Origin: Thiolinea disciformis DSM 14473
GTDB taxonomy: Bacteria > Pseudomonadota > Gammaproteobacteria > Thiotrichales > Thiotrichaceae
Assembly (NCBI RefSeq): GCF_000371925.1
Contig: NZ_AQVE01000001.1
Coordinates: 248,001 to 312,000, forward strand
DNA length: 64,000 nt
Direction: 5' to 3'
Shown here: positions 43,701-53,183 of the stretch, piece after piece
Layout of the letters: each line of letters opens with the position of its first letter
Position numbering within the stretch: the first letter of the stretch is position 1
Program-made: the position numbers and the translations under genes
The notes under the pieces: generated by a model
What the model was told of the DNA's origin: nothing
The model's database searches: none
Seen by the model: only the letters and a program-made list of their open reading frames with translations

Positions 43701-44185
43701 AATAGCATAGAAAAGAAAAAAGAGCTAAGCAAAATAGCAATCATGGTTGCAGATTGGAGAAAAGCATTGCCTTGAGTAAGGCGGGATTCACCAATTAACT
43801 CACGAATATAGCCAGTGCGAGCAGGAGAGTAAAAGGCAGCTAATAAGCCTAAAACAAAAGTTAGAGAAAAGGATAGCCAAAACCATCCCATGTAATAACT
43901 TAAGGTAATTAATAAAGTTGTAGCTAAACTTCCCCAAGCAGTATAGCGCATAATAGTTACTTTAGGGTATTTATCCGATACAAAACCAGCGGGAGTCAGG
44001 CTTAATACGAAAGGAATTAATAATAATGCATTGGCTAAAGCGGCTCGAATCACCTGTTCTTGGCTATTAGCTAACTTGAAAATGGTATTTTGCAGAATAA
44101 TGGTATGGCCAAAAATCACGAAAGCATTCAAAAATGCCATAGTGATAAAGGCGCTAAAACCTTGAACACGTAATAGCTGCCACAT
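40727..44185 (-). CDS. aas: Fused MFS flippase / PlsC acyltransferase / acyl-ACP synthetase (Aas type)
   Basis: A 1152-residue three-domain protein. MFS transporter with about twelve segments (1-425, LplT-like), a PlsC acyltransferase (about 440-620: NHISWIDW gives the HxxxxD site, FPEGTISRTG the acceptor site) and an AMP-forming acyl synthetase (about 640-1150: ILFSSGSEGTPKGVELSH, GYGMTETSP, TGDKGHLDEDG). Escherichia coli has LplT and Aas as two proteins that import and re-acylate lysophospholipids; here they are one chain. The ATG at 44185 is chosen because AAGGAGA lies 7 nt before it. The ATGTTTTGT motifs upstream may serve this gene. Confidence 0.92.
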   Translation of the reverse strand: MWQLLRVQGFSAFITMAFLNAFVIFGHTIILQNTIFKLANSQEQVIRAALANALLLIPFVLSLTPAGFVSDKYPKVTIMRYTAWGSLATTLLITLSYYMGWFWLSFSLTFVLGLLAAFYSPARTGYIRELIGESRLTQGNAFLQSATMIAILLSSFFFSMLFEMKLANEIFSSESQVLALIASLGWALFLLSGFVVWCSYQLPLTRSTNHELIFDKKRYVAGQFARANFQTVYRSQIIWLTIIALSVFWAVSQFIVLAYPAYAKQYLNIHNTVTVQALIACSGIGIMLGSLWAGKLSRNYIEIGLIPVGALGIMINVALITWLDSLFFQALNFFSLGIMGGLFVVPLNALMQYHAPLEKLGRVLSTFNLVSNILMLSFIGIAVMLTLRQVDSQALFTFLSFLVSAGALYTVYKMPHSLLRFLVGRLFKVRYRLKVLGFNNLPSKGGVLLLGNHISWIDWALVQIASPRAIRFVMDKGYYEQWYLKGILSFFGVIPISSGSSEGALSEVKRYLNEGDVVCLFPEGTISRTGHLSEFKRGYEKAVKDTNAIIIPFYLHGLWGSRFSRSSGFLRETRPSGLKRDLIVSFGQPLPPDTKAPELKQKVFELSFETWQVYSHMIDPIPVTWLHVAKRLGMRMAATDVLGEPLGNYRFMTAVFRFAKLIKQGNPEQNVGILLPTSMGGTMANMAVLSLAKTVVNINYTASPEAIKSSVEQAGLKRLYTSKLFLKRLAEQRSLDIQAILPNTEMVFMDDMKAAIPKHQLLLTMAAVILLPARLLELLYLRYTSLELTAAILFSSGSEGTPKGVELSHRNLAINARQVADMLNTREDDVLMATLPSFHAFGLLANILMPLSEGIPIVCHPDPTDAVNIAKGVAKYEATVLFGTSTFLRLYARNQRVHPLMFQSLRYVVAGAEKLAPEVRQLFSQRFNKSILEGYGMTETSPVASVNVPDKLDSSSWKIQMGSREGTVGMPLPGTTFRIVDPETMETLAAGTDGLILAGGPQVMKGYLNAPEKTAQVIAELDGKRWYKTGDKGHLDEDGFLTIVDRYSRFAKLGGEMVSLTAVEQAIRKSLQDPELDIVAINCPDEKKGEKIILLLGGEHEPKAVRDQLLADGSFNGLMLPAEIKKVAEVPKLGSGKTDFATSRKLAQSLMS

Positions 44186-44234
44186 CCGCATTCTCCTTAG
44201 CTGACTGAGTGGTTATAGGATGACACACCATACG

Positions 44235-44553
44235 ATGTTTTGTGACCTTATGCCAATCACTCAGTGCAAAGGTAGCGTTAGATGCTACTCAAGGTGGCGG
44301 CTTAGCTTTTTTTCAGAAAAGCAGCTCAAAAAATTTCATTAAAGTTTAATAAGGTTTTGTTAAATATCTATGCTATAAGAATAGTTGAATGTTTTGTTAA
44401 ACATTACCAACAACACTAAAAAGCTGTATGACTTCTCGTTCGTTAAGTTAAAAATATTACATTTCAATAAGTTACGCTCTTTAGTCTAGTGAATTAGATT
44501 AGAGAGAAATGCAAACACGAGGGATTTGCCTACAAAACATGCCCATGTTTTGT
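44235..44553. promoter_or_regulatory. Repeated ATGTTTTGT motif between divergent genes
   Basis: ATGTTTTGT occurs at 44235-44243, 44389-44397 and 44545-44553, spaced 154 and 156 bp, with an inverted copy ACAAAACAT at 44532-44540. The second copy lies within AATGTTT-TGTT-AAACATT (44388-44405), and TTTTGTTAAA recurs at 44354-44363. The 376-bp gap holds the promoters of aas and of the small gene at 44568. The motif may be the site of a shared regulator. Confidence 0.45.
44532..44553 (+). promoter_or_regulatory. Perfect 10-bp palindrome next to a ribosome binding site
   Basis: ACAAAACATG (44532-44541), CC, CATGTTTTGT (44544-44553). It ends one base before the AGAGGAGG ribosome binding site (44555-44562) of the small gene at 44568. 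The 2-nt spacer argues for a protein-binding DNA operator, though an RNA stem with a few unpaired inner bases could also form. Confidence 0.55.
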
Positions 44554-44567
44554 CAGAGGAGGATGTT

Positions 44568-44828
44568 ATGCTGAGTTTAAAAGATTGTGTCGATTATTGT
44601 GGTCTGTCGGATGATGCTGTGTCTGCCATTCAATATGGTGCAGGCGTCAATGCCCTAGAAGCTTGTGTGTTGGCACAGGATGCTGAGCAAAGTGCTAGAA
44701 GTTCAAGGCGGATGTTGCAGTATTTGCAAACCTATTTAGAGCATGTCGAAAGCCAAGAAAACCCACAACGTTCCCATGAGGTTCATCAAATCATTGATCA
44801 TTTTGTCATGAATCATCGTTTGATTTGA
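44568..44828 (+). CDS. Small conserved-looking protein of unknown function
   Basis: 86 residues from the ATG at 44568, supported by a strong AGAGGAGG site; a longer frame to 44526 would start inside the palindrome. MLSLKDCVDYCGLSDDAVSAIQ and the rest predict a soluble all-helical protein with cysteines at positions 7, 11 and about 33. No family is recognised. The upstream palindrome suggests tight regulation. Confidence 0.7.
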   Translation: MLSLKDCVDYCGLSDDAVSAIQYGAGVNALEACVLAQDAEQSARSSRRMLQYLQTYLEHVESQENPQRSHEVHQIIDHFVMNHRLI

Positions 44829-44888
44829 TTCTGATCATCTTTACTTGCGGTCAAGGGCGCTTCACTTAAACGCCCTTGCCGAAGCTAG

Positions 44889-45728
44889 TTAGTGCTTCAA
44901 CAGTTGTGCATGCCAAGCAATGTGTTCGCCAATAAAACTGCCAATGAAATGATAGCCATGGTCATAGCCATCTTGCATCCGCAGCGTTAGCTTTTGCCCA
45001 GCTTGTTCGCAGGCCGCTTTAAAGTTTTCTGGCAGCAATTGACCTTCAGTTAAGAATTCATCTGCCGTACCTTGGTCAATCAAAATATCCGGTACTCGTG
45101 CGCCTGCTTGTACTAAACAAGTCGCATCGTAGGCTTGCCAATCCAGTTGATTCGAGCCGATATAAGCTGTAAAGCAGCCTTGACCCCATGCACCTTTCAC
45201 GGGATTACAAATCGGTGAAAACGCCGATACTGAGCGATAAGCTTGTGGATTTTTCAGCGCTACAATCAGCGCACCATGCCCACCCATCGAATGTCCAGAA
45301 ATCGACTTCACACCCGCTATCACTGGAAAATTGGCCTCAATTAAAGTAGGTAATTCCTCAGTGACATAGGCATACATGTGATAGTTTTTATCCCAAGGTG
45401 CCTGCGTGGCATTCACATAAAACCCTGCACCCTTGCCTAAATCATAGCGCTCGGGTGCATCCGGCACATCATCACCACGCGGGCTGGTATCGGGGATAAT
45501 TAAAGCAATGCCGTGTTCTGCTGCATAGCGCTGTGCACCGGCTTTGACGCGGAAATTATCATCAGTACAGGTTAAGCCCGACAGCCAATACAAGGCTGGC
45601 ACTTTCTGGGTTTCAGCTTGCGGCGGCAAATAGACCGAAAAGGTCATGGTGCAAGCGCAGGCTTGTGATTCATGTGTGTAGCGATTGAGATAACCGCCCC
45701 ATTCTTTAATACTTTCGATCTGCTGCAT
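44889..45728 (-). CDS. S-formylglutathione hydrolase
   Basis: About 279 residues; splits S-formylglutathione into formate and GSH. Esterase D/FghA family: YWLSGLTCTDDNF near residue 45, nucleophile in ISGHSMGGHGAL, and a late histidine in DGYDHGYHF. The ATG at 45728 with GAGG just upstream is preferred over the GTG at 45734. It follows the class III alcohol dehydrogenase gene by a few bases, completing the glutathione-dependent formaldehyde pathway (FrmAB type). Confidence 0.94.
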   Translation of the reverse strand: MQQIESIKEWGGYLNRYTHESQACACTMTFSVYLPPQAETQKVPALYWLSGLTCTDDNFRVKAGAQRYAAEHGIALIIPDTSPRGDDVPDAPERYDLGKGAGFYVNATQAPWDKNYHMYAYVTEELPTLIEANFPVIAGVKSISGHSMGGHGALIVALKNPQAYRSVSAFSPICNPVKGAWGQGCFTAYIGSNQLDWQAYDATCLVQAGARVPDILIDQGTADEFLTEGQLLPENFKAACEQAGQKLTLRMQDGYDHGYHFIGSFIGEHIAWHAQLLKH

Positions 45729-45735
45729 ACTCACC

Positions 45736-46863
<1,128 letters not shown>

Positions 46864-46885
46864 TCAAGGGACTTTAAGTCAAAAT

Positions 46886-46903
46886 AGAATGAATGTTCAT
46901 TCT
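46886..46903. promoter_or_regulatory. Perfect operator-like palindrome between adhC-type gene and tetR
   Basis: AGAATGAA-TG-TTCATTCT, 8-bp arms with a 2-nt centre, lying 41 bp from the dehydrogenase start and 43 bp from the TetR start. Its size, symmetry and position between divergent genes fit a TetR-family operator controlling both promoters. Confidence 0.75.
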
Positions 46904-46945
46904 TGTCAATTGATATTTAGCAAGTAATTCATTACGCTAACTCTT

Positions 46946-47542
46946 ATGCCTTATTTAAGAACTTGTCCACCACAACCTGAACCTATTGACTGCCGTATTT
47001 TGACGGCGGCTTTAGACCTGTTTGTTGAAAATGGCTACCATAATGTGTCGATTCACGAAGTGCAAAAGCGTGCGGGCGTCAGTATCGGTTCAATATACAA
47101 TTATTTCGGCGGCAAAGAAGGGATAGCACAGGCACTTTATAAGCATATTCTGAAAGAATTAGATGATTTAGTGGATAGTGTAGTCGCTGAATATGCCTCA
47201 CCATGGCAACAATGCGCCTCCTTAATTAGGCAGTTATTTGGTTATACCGAAACCCACCGTAATATTATTGCCTTTATTTTTCATGCGAAACACAATGAGT
47301 TTTTGAGTGAAGATCCACTCGCTACCTTGTCACAACCTTTTATTAAGATGCGCTCCATCATTAAGAAAGGGATTGAATGTGGCGAATTTATCGCACTTGA
47401 CCCTTGGGTCATGTCCGCTAGTGTATTTGGCGGGGCGATTCGCCTGATCCAATTACGTTTGGATGGCATGTTGGATCAACCGTTGCCTTATTATGAAGAG
47501 ATGTTGCTCAAGACCATTGAGACCGGTATTCGTAAGCCTTAA
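46946..47542 (+). CDS. TetR-family repressor of the formaldehyde operon
   Basis: A 198-residue regulator with an N-terminal TetR helix-turn-helix (VSIHEVQKRAGVSIGSIYNYF, then GGKEG) and an all-helical ligand domain. It diverges from the class III dehydrogenase gene across a 100-bp gap with a single strong palindrome. Control of the dehydrogenase/hydrolase pair is inferred from position. Its frame begins with several prolines (TCPPQPEP), a short extra N-terminus. Confidence 0.9.
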   Translation: MPYLRTCPPQPEPIDCRILTAALDLFVENGYHNVSIHEVQKRAGVSIGSIYNYFGGKEGIAQALYKHILKELDDLVDSVVAEYASPWQQCASLIRQLFGYTETHRNIIAFIFHAKHNEFLSEDPLATLSQPFIKMRSIIKKGIECGEFIALDPWVMSASVFGGAIRLIQLRLDGMLDQPLPYYEEMLLKTIETGIRKP

Positions 47543-47615
47543 CATCCTAGGGCACCAGCTTTGGGTGCTAGATCAGATACCTTACTAGCTTAATCATCAC
47601 GAGGGAGTTGAGTGA

Positions 47616-48278
47616 ATGAAAGGTTTGCATAGCAGTGTCGCTGGATTGAGCCTAGCCTGCGCTTTCGTATTTACGAGTGCTTTTGCGGCGCCTGTTTCTT
47701 TCAAACCCGTGGATGAAGCTGCTAAGCAACGTGACTTTCTCGCGTTTCGCCAGCAATTAAGTACAGCGGTCGCCCGTCACGACACGAAAGCTGTTTTAGC
47801 AGTGGTTGATTTGAAAATCCAAAATGGGTTTGGCGACGATAATGGCTTCGAGAACTTCAAAAAAATTTGGAAGCTTAATCAAGCGAATGTCAAGCATAGT
47901 GCTTTGTGGAAAGAATTGGGCACAGTCTTAGCCTTAGGTGGAAAATTTATCGATCGAACGACGTTCAATGCTCCTTATGTGGCCGCAGCATGGCCTGACA
48001 ATAAGGATGGATTTGAAAATATTGCTATCGTGGGTAAGGATGTACGTATTCGTGAAAAACCGAGTACTACTAGCAAAGTTATTACCACTGTTAGCTATGT
48101 CATTTTACCTATTAGCCCTAATAGTCAATGGACTGAACAGTGGGTGAGTGTCATAGCGCCTAATGGTAAAAAGGGATATGTATCTAACATCTATGCACGT
48201 AGTCCCATTGATTACCGCGCTTTTTTTGAAAAGAAAAACGGTAAGTGGAAAATGACCTCGTTTTTGGCAGGTGACTAA
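47616..48278 (+). CDS. Secreted SH3-domain protein
   Basis: A 220-residue exported protein (signal peptide, cleavage near AFA-AP). The C-terminal half has a bacterial SH3 domain (about 135-195): VGKDVRIREKPSTTSKVI, then WVSVIAPNGKKGYVSN. The N-terminal half (about 30-125) is helical and unassigned. Such proteins often bind peptidoglycan or sense envelope state. GAGGGAG lies upstream of the ATG. Monocistronic. Confidence 0.82.
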   Translation: MKGLHSSVAGLSLACAFVFTSAFAAPVSFKPVDEAAKQRDFLAFRQQLSTAVARHDTKAVLAVVDLKIQNGFGDDNGFENFKKIWKLNQANVKHSALWKELGTVLALGGKFIDRTTFNAPYVAAAWPDNKDGFENIAIVGKDVRIREKPSTTSKVITTVSYVILPISPNSQWTEQWVSVIAPNGKKGYVSNIYARSPIDYRAFFEKKNGKWKMTSFLAGD

Positions 48279-48281
48279 GGT

Positions 48282-48893
48282 TTAACTTGGTTGGGTCGCT
48301 CGCATGGCAGGGCTTTCACGCAGGGTGTCATACCACGCAAGAAGTGTAGGATACTGCTCACTGCGCTCACTGCGTAGTAAATGCGATAGACGAAAATCTA
48401 AATAGCCTAGTGCAGCAGCTAAAGCCAAAGGTGCTAAAGTAGTTCCACTAGGAAGCGTTGCCATGTGCGTTTCGATATAGCGCAAAGTACGCGTAATTTC
48501 TGTCGTCCAACGCTCCATCGCGCGCGGTGAACGTTCTTGTTCCGGACGGCCGCGCTGCTCCATCACCAAATTATACGCCGCATCTGTTAACCCATCTGCC
48601 AAAGCTTCCCAACGCAACACCTCAATTTCAGCAGTCGGCTCACGCGGAATCCAATAAGGCTGTTTAAGATTGTCCAGATAGCGGCAAATCACCGGACTAT
48701 CGAAAATAGTTTCACCATGGTCTAGCCATAATGCAGGCACTTTACCTAGTGGATTAGCGTTTAATAATTCTGGTGCAGGGTTGGCGGTATCAATCGTTAC
48801 CGTTTCAATCAGCGTATCCAGACCTTTCTCGATAGCCAATAGACGAACTTTGCGCGCATACGGTGAAGTGGGAGAGTAGAACAGTTTCATCAT
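48282..48893 (-). CDS. Glutathione S-transferase
   Basis: A 203-residue GST. Thioredoxin-like N-terminal domain with the probable catalytic serine in FYSPTSPYARKVR, the cis-proline segment GKVPALWLD and the acidic ESPVICRY-type loop (here DSPVICRYLD); helical C-terminal domain. Resembles the YibF type. Its substrate is unknown. It is convergent with the SH3 gene, only 3 bp between stops. Confidence 0.9.
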   Translation of the reverse strand: MMKLFYSPTSPYARKVRLLAIEKGLDTLIETVTIDTANPAPELLNANPLGKVPALWLDHGETIFDSPVICRYLDNLKQPYWIPREPTAEIEVLRWEALADGLTDAAYNLVMEQRGRPEQERSPRAMERWTTEITRTLRYIETHMATLPSGTTLAPLALAAALGYLDFRLSHLLRSERSEQYPTLLAWYDTLRESPAMRATQPS

Positions 48894-48935
48894 AACCCTA
48901 TCGGCTTGCTAAAAAGATTTAAGTTTTCCATTGCG

Positions 48936-50270
48936 TTACGGTGCGCGCTGCTGACGCGGACGATTTTTAGAGCGTGCTGGAGTATTGGCTGGTTGGCTAG
49001 CTGCTTTCGGTTTAGCACCCGCTTTTGATTTTGCTCCCAGCGCCTTCGCACTATGATTCATTTTGACTTTGACAGTGCTATTGGGGCTTTTGATATTCTG
49101 CGAATTTTTCGGTTTGGTATCCGTTTTAGGGGCATGAGGATCAGGTTCAAACCCGAGTACTTGTTGGCGCTCGAATTTTTGTTTGGTGAGTTTTTCAATA
49201 TCCACGAGCTGTTTTTTTTCATCCATAGACACTAAGGAAATCGCGTAGCCACTTGCTCCAGCGCGTCCTGTGCGTCCAATCCGATGCACATAATCTTCCG
49301 CCACTTGTGGCAAGTCGTAGTTCACTACATAAGGCAACTGGTCAATATCAATACCCCGTGCCGCGATATCGGTTGCCACTAACACCTGTACTTTGCCTTG
49401 TTTGAAGCCAGCTAAGGCCTCGGTGCGTTGGTTTTGGCTGCGGTTGCCATGAATGACGGCAGAGGGAATGTCTAGTGCAGTTAATTGGCGTACTAAGCGA
49501 TCTGCCCCATGTTTAGTGCGACCAAATACCAGCACTTGATTCCACTGCTGCTCTTTGATTAAGTGAGCCAGCAGAGCGGTTTTGTTTGTTTTATCGACTT
49601 CGTAGATGATTTGCTCGACTGCAGGAGCGGTGGAATTTTGTGGGCTAACACTGATCTCGAGCGGGTCTTTTAATAGACCTTTGGCAAGTTTGCGAATGTC
49701 ATCCGAGAAAGTTGCAGAGAATAGAAGGTTTTGGCGTTTTTTGGGCAATAACGCTAGGATTTTGCGAATGTCATTAATAAAGCCCATATCCAACATACGA
49801 TCAGCTTCATCAAGCACTAGGATTTCCAGGTCGTTGAATTGTAAGGCATTTTGCTCGTAGAGATCGATTAAGCGCCCAGGCGTTGCCACCAAAATATCAG
49901 CACCACGGCGCAAGCGCATCATCTGCGGATTAATCTTGACGCCACCAAAGACCACGCTAGATTGTAATTTCAGATGTTGCCCATAGGTCTGCACACTTTC
50001 ATGCACTTGTGCCGCCAATTCGCGGGTTGGAGTAAGTACTAAGGCACGCACTCTATTGTTGCGTACGGGCTTGCCGAGATTTAAGCGATGCAATAAGGGA
50101 AGAGTGAAACCAGCGGTTTTGCCTGTGCCCGTTTGTGCCGCAGCCATGATGTCGCTGCCTTGTAAAATGGCGGGAATGGCTTGCGCTTGAATGGGCGAGG
50201 GTTCGAGATAGCCCTTCTCTTCTACCGTGCGAACCAAGGCGGCATCTAAACCTAAATCTGAAAATGTCAT
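48936..50270 (-). CDS. rhlE: DEAD-box RNA helicase (RhlE type)
   Basis: A 444-residue ATP-dependent RNA helicase. Q motif ([12 protein letters not shown]), motif [12 protein letters not shown], motif [11 protein letters not shown], motif III SATF, motif [13 protein letters not shown] and motif [12 protein letters not shown] are all present. The C-terminal tail (from about 370) is basic and rich in lysine, alanine, asparagine and proline, probably for RNA binding. RhlE is the best name by tail and length; other DEAD-box paralogues are possible. Confidence 0.9.
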   Translation of the reverse strand: MTFSDLGLDAALVRTVEEKGYLEPSPIQAQAIPAILQGSDIMAAAQTGTGKTAGFTLPLLHRLNLGKPVRNNRVRALVLTPTRELAAQVHESVQTYGQHLKLQSSVVFGGVKINPQMMRLRRGADILVATPGRLIDLYEQNALQFNDLEILVLDEADRMLDMGFINDIRKILALLPKKRQNLLFSATFSDDIRKLAKGLLKDPLEISVSPQNSTAPAVEQIIYEVDKTNKTALLAHLIKEQQWNQVLVFGRTKHGADRLVRQLTALDIPSAVIHGNRSQNQRTEALAGFKQGKVQVLVATDIAARGIDIDQLPYVVNYDLPQVAEDYVHRIGRTGRAGASGYAISLVSMDEKKQLVDIEKLTKQKFERQQVLGFEPDPHAPKTDTKPKNSQNIKSPNSTVKVKMNHSAKALGAKSKAGAKPKAASQPANTPARSKNRPRQQRAP

Positions 50271-50472
50271 TCTGTACCTTTAAAGCTGGGATTAGCGCGC
50301 GCAGCATAACGCATTCAAGCGTAAAAACGTTAGAAGCAAGAGAAAAATCGAGATTTATTTATCTAAATGCGTGGACAAAAGCTAATTTGTCCGATTTTAG
50401 AGCTTTTCTGTCCTATCAGCCATGCTGGTGCGCCTTATAATGACGGCTATTCAAATCCTATTAGCGGCTGTC

Positions 50473-51495
50473 ATGACCCCAACCTTCATTGAAATCGCGT
50501 TGCTTGCTTACGATGATGCCAATGCAGTCGATGTATTCGGCCCTTTACAAGTGTTTGCTTCAGCCAATGAATTATTGGATGCACAGCCACAAAATATTTC
50601 CAAACCCCGTTATCGCACGCGTTTAGTTTCTTTACAGAATCAGCTACAAATCACCCTTGCCACGCAAACACGGGTGCTGTGTGATACGAGTTTGGCGGAG
50701 TTAGCGCAGTTCAGCTTAGATACACTCCTTATTGTTGGCGGGACACCTGCCACCACGCTTTCTCAAGATCAGACCCTGATTAAACCGTTACAAGATTTAT
50801 TATCCAAGGCACGACGGGTCGCTTCCGTCTGTAGTGGTGCTTTTATTTTAGCAGCAACAGGCGTGCTCAATGGGCGACGCGCAACCACGCATTGGAAACG
50901 TTATGCAGAGTTTAGAACACGTTTTCCTCAAGTACAGTTGGATATTGATGCGCTATTTACCCACGATGGCAAATATTATTGTTCAGCTGGAGTCACAGCG
51001 GGTATTGATCTTACTTTGCAATTGGTACAAGACGATTGTGGGCAGCCATTAGCTTTGGAAACGGCACGGCAGATGGTGGCGTTTTATCATCGCCCAGGTG
51101 GGCAAAATCAATTTAGTTCACCTATAAAGGGGCTGCGTGAATTGCAACATCCTGCGTTACGCAAAGCGCAACAGTATATTCATCAGCATCTTGACCAAGC
51201 CTTAGAGGTTGCTCAATTGGCTGATTTAGTTGCCATGAGTGTGCGGAATTTTTCCCGTCAATTTAGTGCAGCCACAGGTTTAGCCCCCTCGCGTTATATT
51301 GCGCAAGCCCGTCTCAATCAAGCACGTTGGTTATTAGAATCGAGCGATTTATCCATTCCGCGTATTGCACAACAATGTGGTTTTCAAAGTAGCGAAATCT
51401 TACGCCGCAAATTCCTGCAAGCCTTAAATGTCGCGCCTGCCGACTATCGCAAGCGTTTTTCTGTTTATCGAGAGGATTTAGACCATGCATCCTAA
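50473..51495 (+). CDS. GlxA-type AraC transcriptional regulator
   Basis: About 340 residues from the ATG at 50473, where family similarity begins (the frame is open to 50422). The N-terminal DJ-1/PfpI-like domain has IALLAYDDANAVDVFGPLQVF and RVASVCSGAFILAATG with the elbow cysteine; the C-terminal AraC domain has LADLVAMSVRNFSRQFSAATG and IPRIAQQCGFQSSEILRRKF. Its 3' end overlaps the MFS gene by 11 bp, so it likely controls that exporter. Confidence 0.88.
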   Translation: MTPTFIEIALLAYDDANAVDVFGPLQVFASANELLDAQPQNISKPRYRTRLVSLQNQLQITLATQTRVLCDTSLAELAQFSLDTLLIVGGTPATTLSQDQTLIKPLQDLLSKARRVASVCSGAFILAATGVLNGRRATTHWKRYAEFRTRFPQVQLDIDALFTHDGKYYCSAGVTAGIDLTLQLVQDDCGQPLALETARQMVAFYHRPGGQNQFSSPIKGLRELQHPALRKAQQYIHQHLDQALEVAQLADLVAMSVRNFSRQFSAATGLAPSRYIAQARLNQARWLLESSDLSIPRIAQQCGFQSSEILRRKFLQALNVAPADYRKRFSVYREDLDHAS

Positions 51496-52651
51496 AATTA
51501 TGATTTTGTCACTTGCGCAGGCTTGTTATTGGTTTGCGGTCTTGGTTGGTATTAGTTTATCCACTGTGATTGGTTTGCAATTAGCGCCCCATTCCAGTTT
51601 GGCAACCTTACCTTATGCTTTAATTAGCCTAGGTGCGTTGGGAGCAACTTATCTATTATCCATTCTGATGCAGCGCTCTGGGCGGCGTTTAGGTTTTCAA
51701 GTCGGTGCTTTGGCTGGTGTGATTGCTGCCTTGCTCGCTATGCTAGCTCTATCGTTGCAAAGCTTCTTAATTTTCTGTATCGCTAGTTTATTAATGGGCA
51801 TCTATCAAGCATCTTCGGTTTATTATCGCCTTGCCGCATTGGATGAAATGCCAGCCCAACAATCCGGTGTGGCTATTGGTTGGGTTTTAAGTGGGAGCTT
51901 ATTAGCGGCGATTCTAGGCCCGAGCTTGGCAAAATTTGCTAATCAATGGCTAGCTGAACCTAAGTATTGGGGCGCTTATGCCTTAGTCGCCTGTTTTAGT
52001 CTATTCGCCTTAGTCATGATTAGTTTTTTGGGGGCAAAACCAGCCGCCCAAGCTGTGAATAAAGCAAGCACTGCCAACTTCTTAAAACTACCAGCTTATT
52101 GGTTAGGGGTTGGTAATACAGCCTTTGGGCAGGGTGTTATGATGTTAATGATGTTGGTCGCCCCCTTAGCCATGCATCAACACCATTATTCAGTCGATGC
52201 AGGTATATCGGTGATTGGCTGGCATATTATTGGGATGTTCCTGCCTTCGTTTATCAGTGGAAAATTAGTCGATAAATGGGGGACGCAACCTGTACTGTTA
52301 GCAGGCTTAGTGGTTTTTGCCTTGAGTGCACTTGCTTCGATTTTAGGGACGACAGAGCTGCACTATCACATTAGTCTTTTTCTCTTAGGGATTGCTTGGA
52401 ACCTGATGTATGTGGCAGGTACCAACCAATACAATAAAGCCTATCCTGCGAATGAAAAGGGACGTGCCCAAGGGATTGCGGAATTGATTATTGCAATCGC
52501 CGCCATTATTGGTGTAGCGGCGGGTGGTTTATTAATTCAAATCTTTAGCTGGCAGGGCTTGAATAGGGGCTTGTTGGTGGTATTGGCTTTGGTAATGCTA
52601 GTGAATGTCTGGATGCAAAGACAAACCTTGCAACCCACATTAAAACCTTAA
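51485..52651 (+). CDS. MFS transporter
   Basis: A 388-residue permease with twelve hydrophobic segments. The loop between segments 2 and 3 has QRSGRRLGFQVGAL, a variant of the MFS motif A, and the second half has DKWGTQPVLLAG at the equivalent place. It starts within the GlxA-type regulator gene, so the two are coupled. Probably drug or metabolite efflux. It converges with the VOC gene with 4 bp overlap of stop regions. Confidence 0.88.
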   Translation: MHPKIMILSLAQACYWFAVLVGISLSTVIGLQLAPHSSLATLPYALISLGALGATYLLSILMQRSGRRLGFQVGALAGVIAALLAMLALSLQSFLIFCIASLLMGIYQASSVYYRLAALDEMPAQQSGVAIGWVLSGSLLAAILGPSLAKFANQWLAEPKYWGAYALVACFSLFALVMISFLGAKPAAQAVNKASTANFLKLPAYWLGVGNTAFGQGVMMLMMLVAPLAMHQHHYSVDAGISVIGWHIIGMFLPSFISGKLVDKWGTQPVLLAGLVVFALSALASILGTTELHYHISLFLLGIAWNLMYVAGTNQYNKAYPANEKGRAQGIAELIIAIAAIIGVAAGGLLIQIFSWQGLNRGLLVVLALVMLVNVWMQRQTLQPTLKP

Positions 52652-53028
52652 ACCTTATACGAAATAAACTCCAACAATGAGCCATCAGGGTCGCGGAAAT
52701 ACACACTGGTTCCGTGACCTTTTGACCCAAAGCGTGCTACTGGGCCTAGTTCAACAAGAATGCCATGCTGCTTTAGATGTTCAATGGCACTTTCAATCGA
52801 CTCAGACCAGATAAAGCACAAGTCACTATTACCAGGCTGAACGGGAATTTGTGCCACGGGTGCTGCATTGACATTGGGGCCATGACAATTTAATTGGGCA
52901 TTTCCTAGGCGATAGGCAAAACCATTACCGCGAGGAATGACTTCTGCACCCAAAACGTTCTGATAAAACGCATTAGAGCGTTCCCAGTTGGAAACATGAA
53001 TAACACAATGATCAAGATTAATTCGCAT
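52648..53028 (-). CDS. VOC-family (glyoxalase-like) protein
   Basis: About 126 residues, one vicinal-oxygen-chelate domain. LDHCVIHVSNWERSNAFYQNVLG at the N-terminus and GHGTSVYFRDPDGSLLEFI at the C-terminus are classic, with metal-ligand candidates His and Glu. AAGGAG before the ATG at 53028 decides the start over 53049. It may be a dioxygenase, a resistance protein or a glyoxalase; it lies next to an exporter, which leaves antibiotic binding possible. Confidence 0.88.
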   Translation of the reverse strand: MRINLDHCVIHVSNWERSNAFYQNVLGAEVIPRGNGFAYRLGNAQLNCHGPNVNAAPVAQIPVQPGNSDLCFIWSESIESAIEHLKQHGILVELGPVARFGSKGHGTSVYFRDPDGSLLEFISYKV

Positions 53029-53183
53029 ACAAGCTCCTTGAATAAGCACTTGAAAAAGTCAGGCTATCATGACAGCACACCATTGATTGGTCGTAAAATT
53101 CGAACAATCTATTCATTTTCATAGCGCTTGAGTTTAGCCGTCAGATCTAAGTTATGGATAAGTCTTTAGTGTACAAGGTTCGC

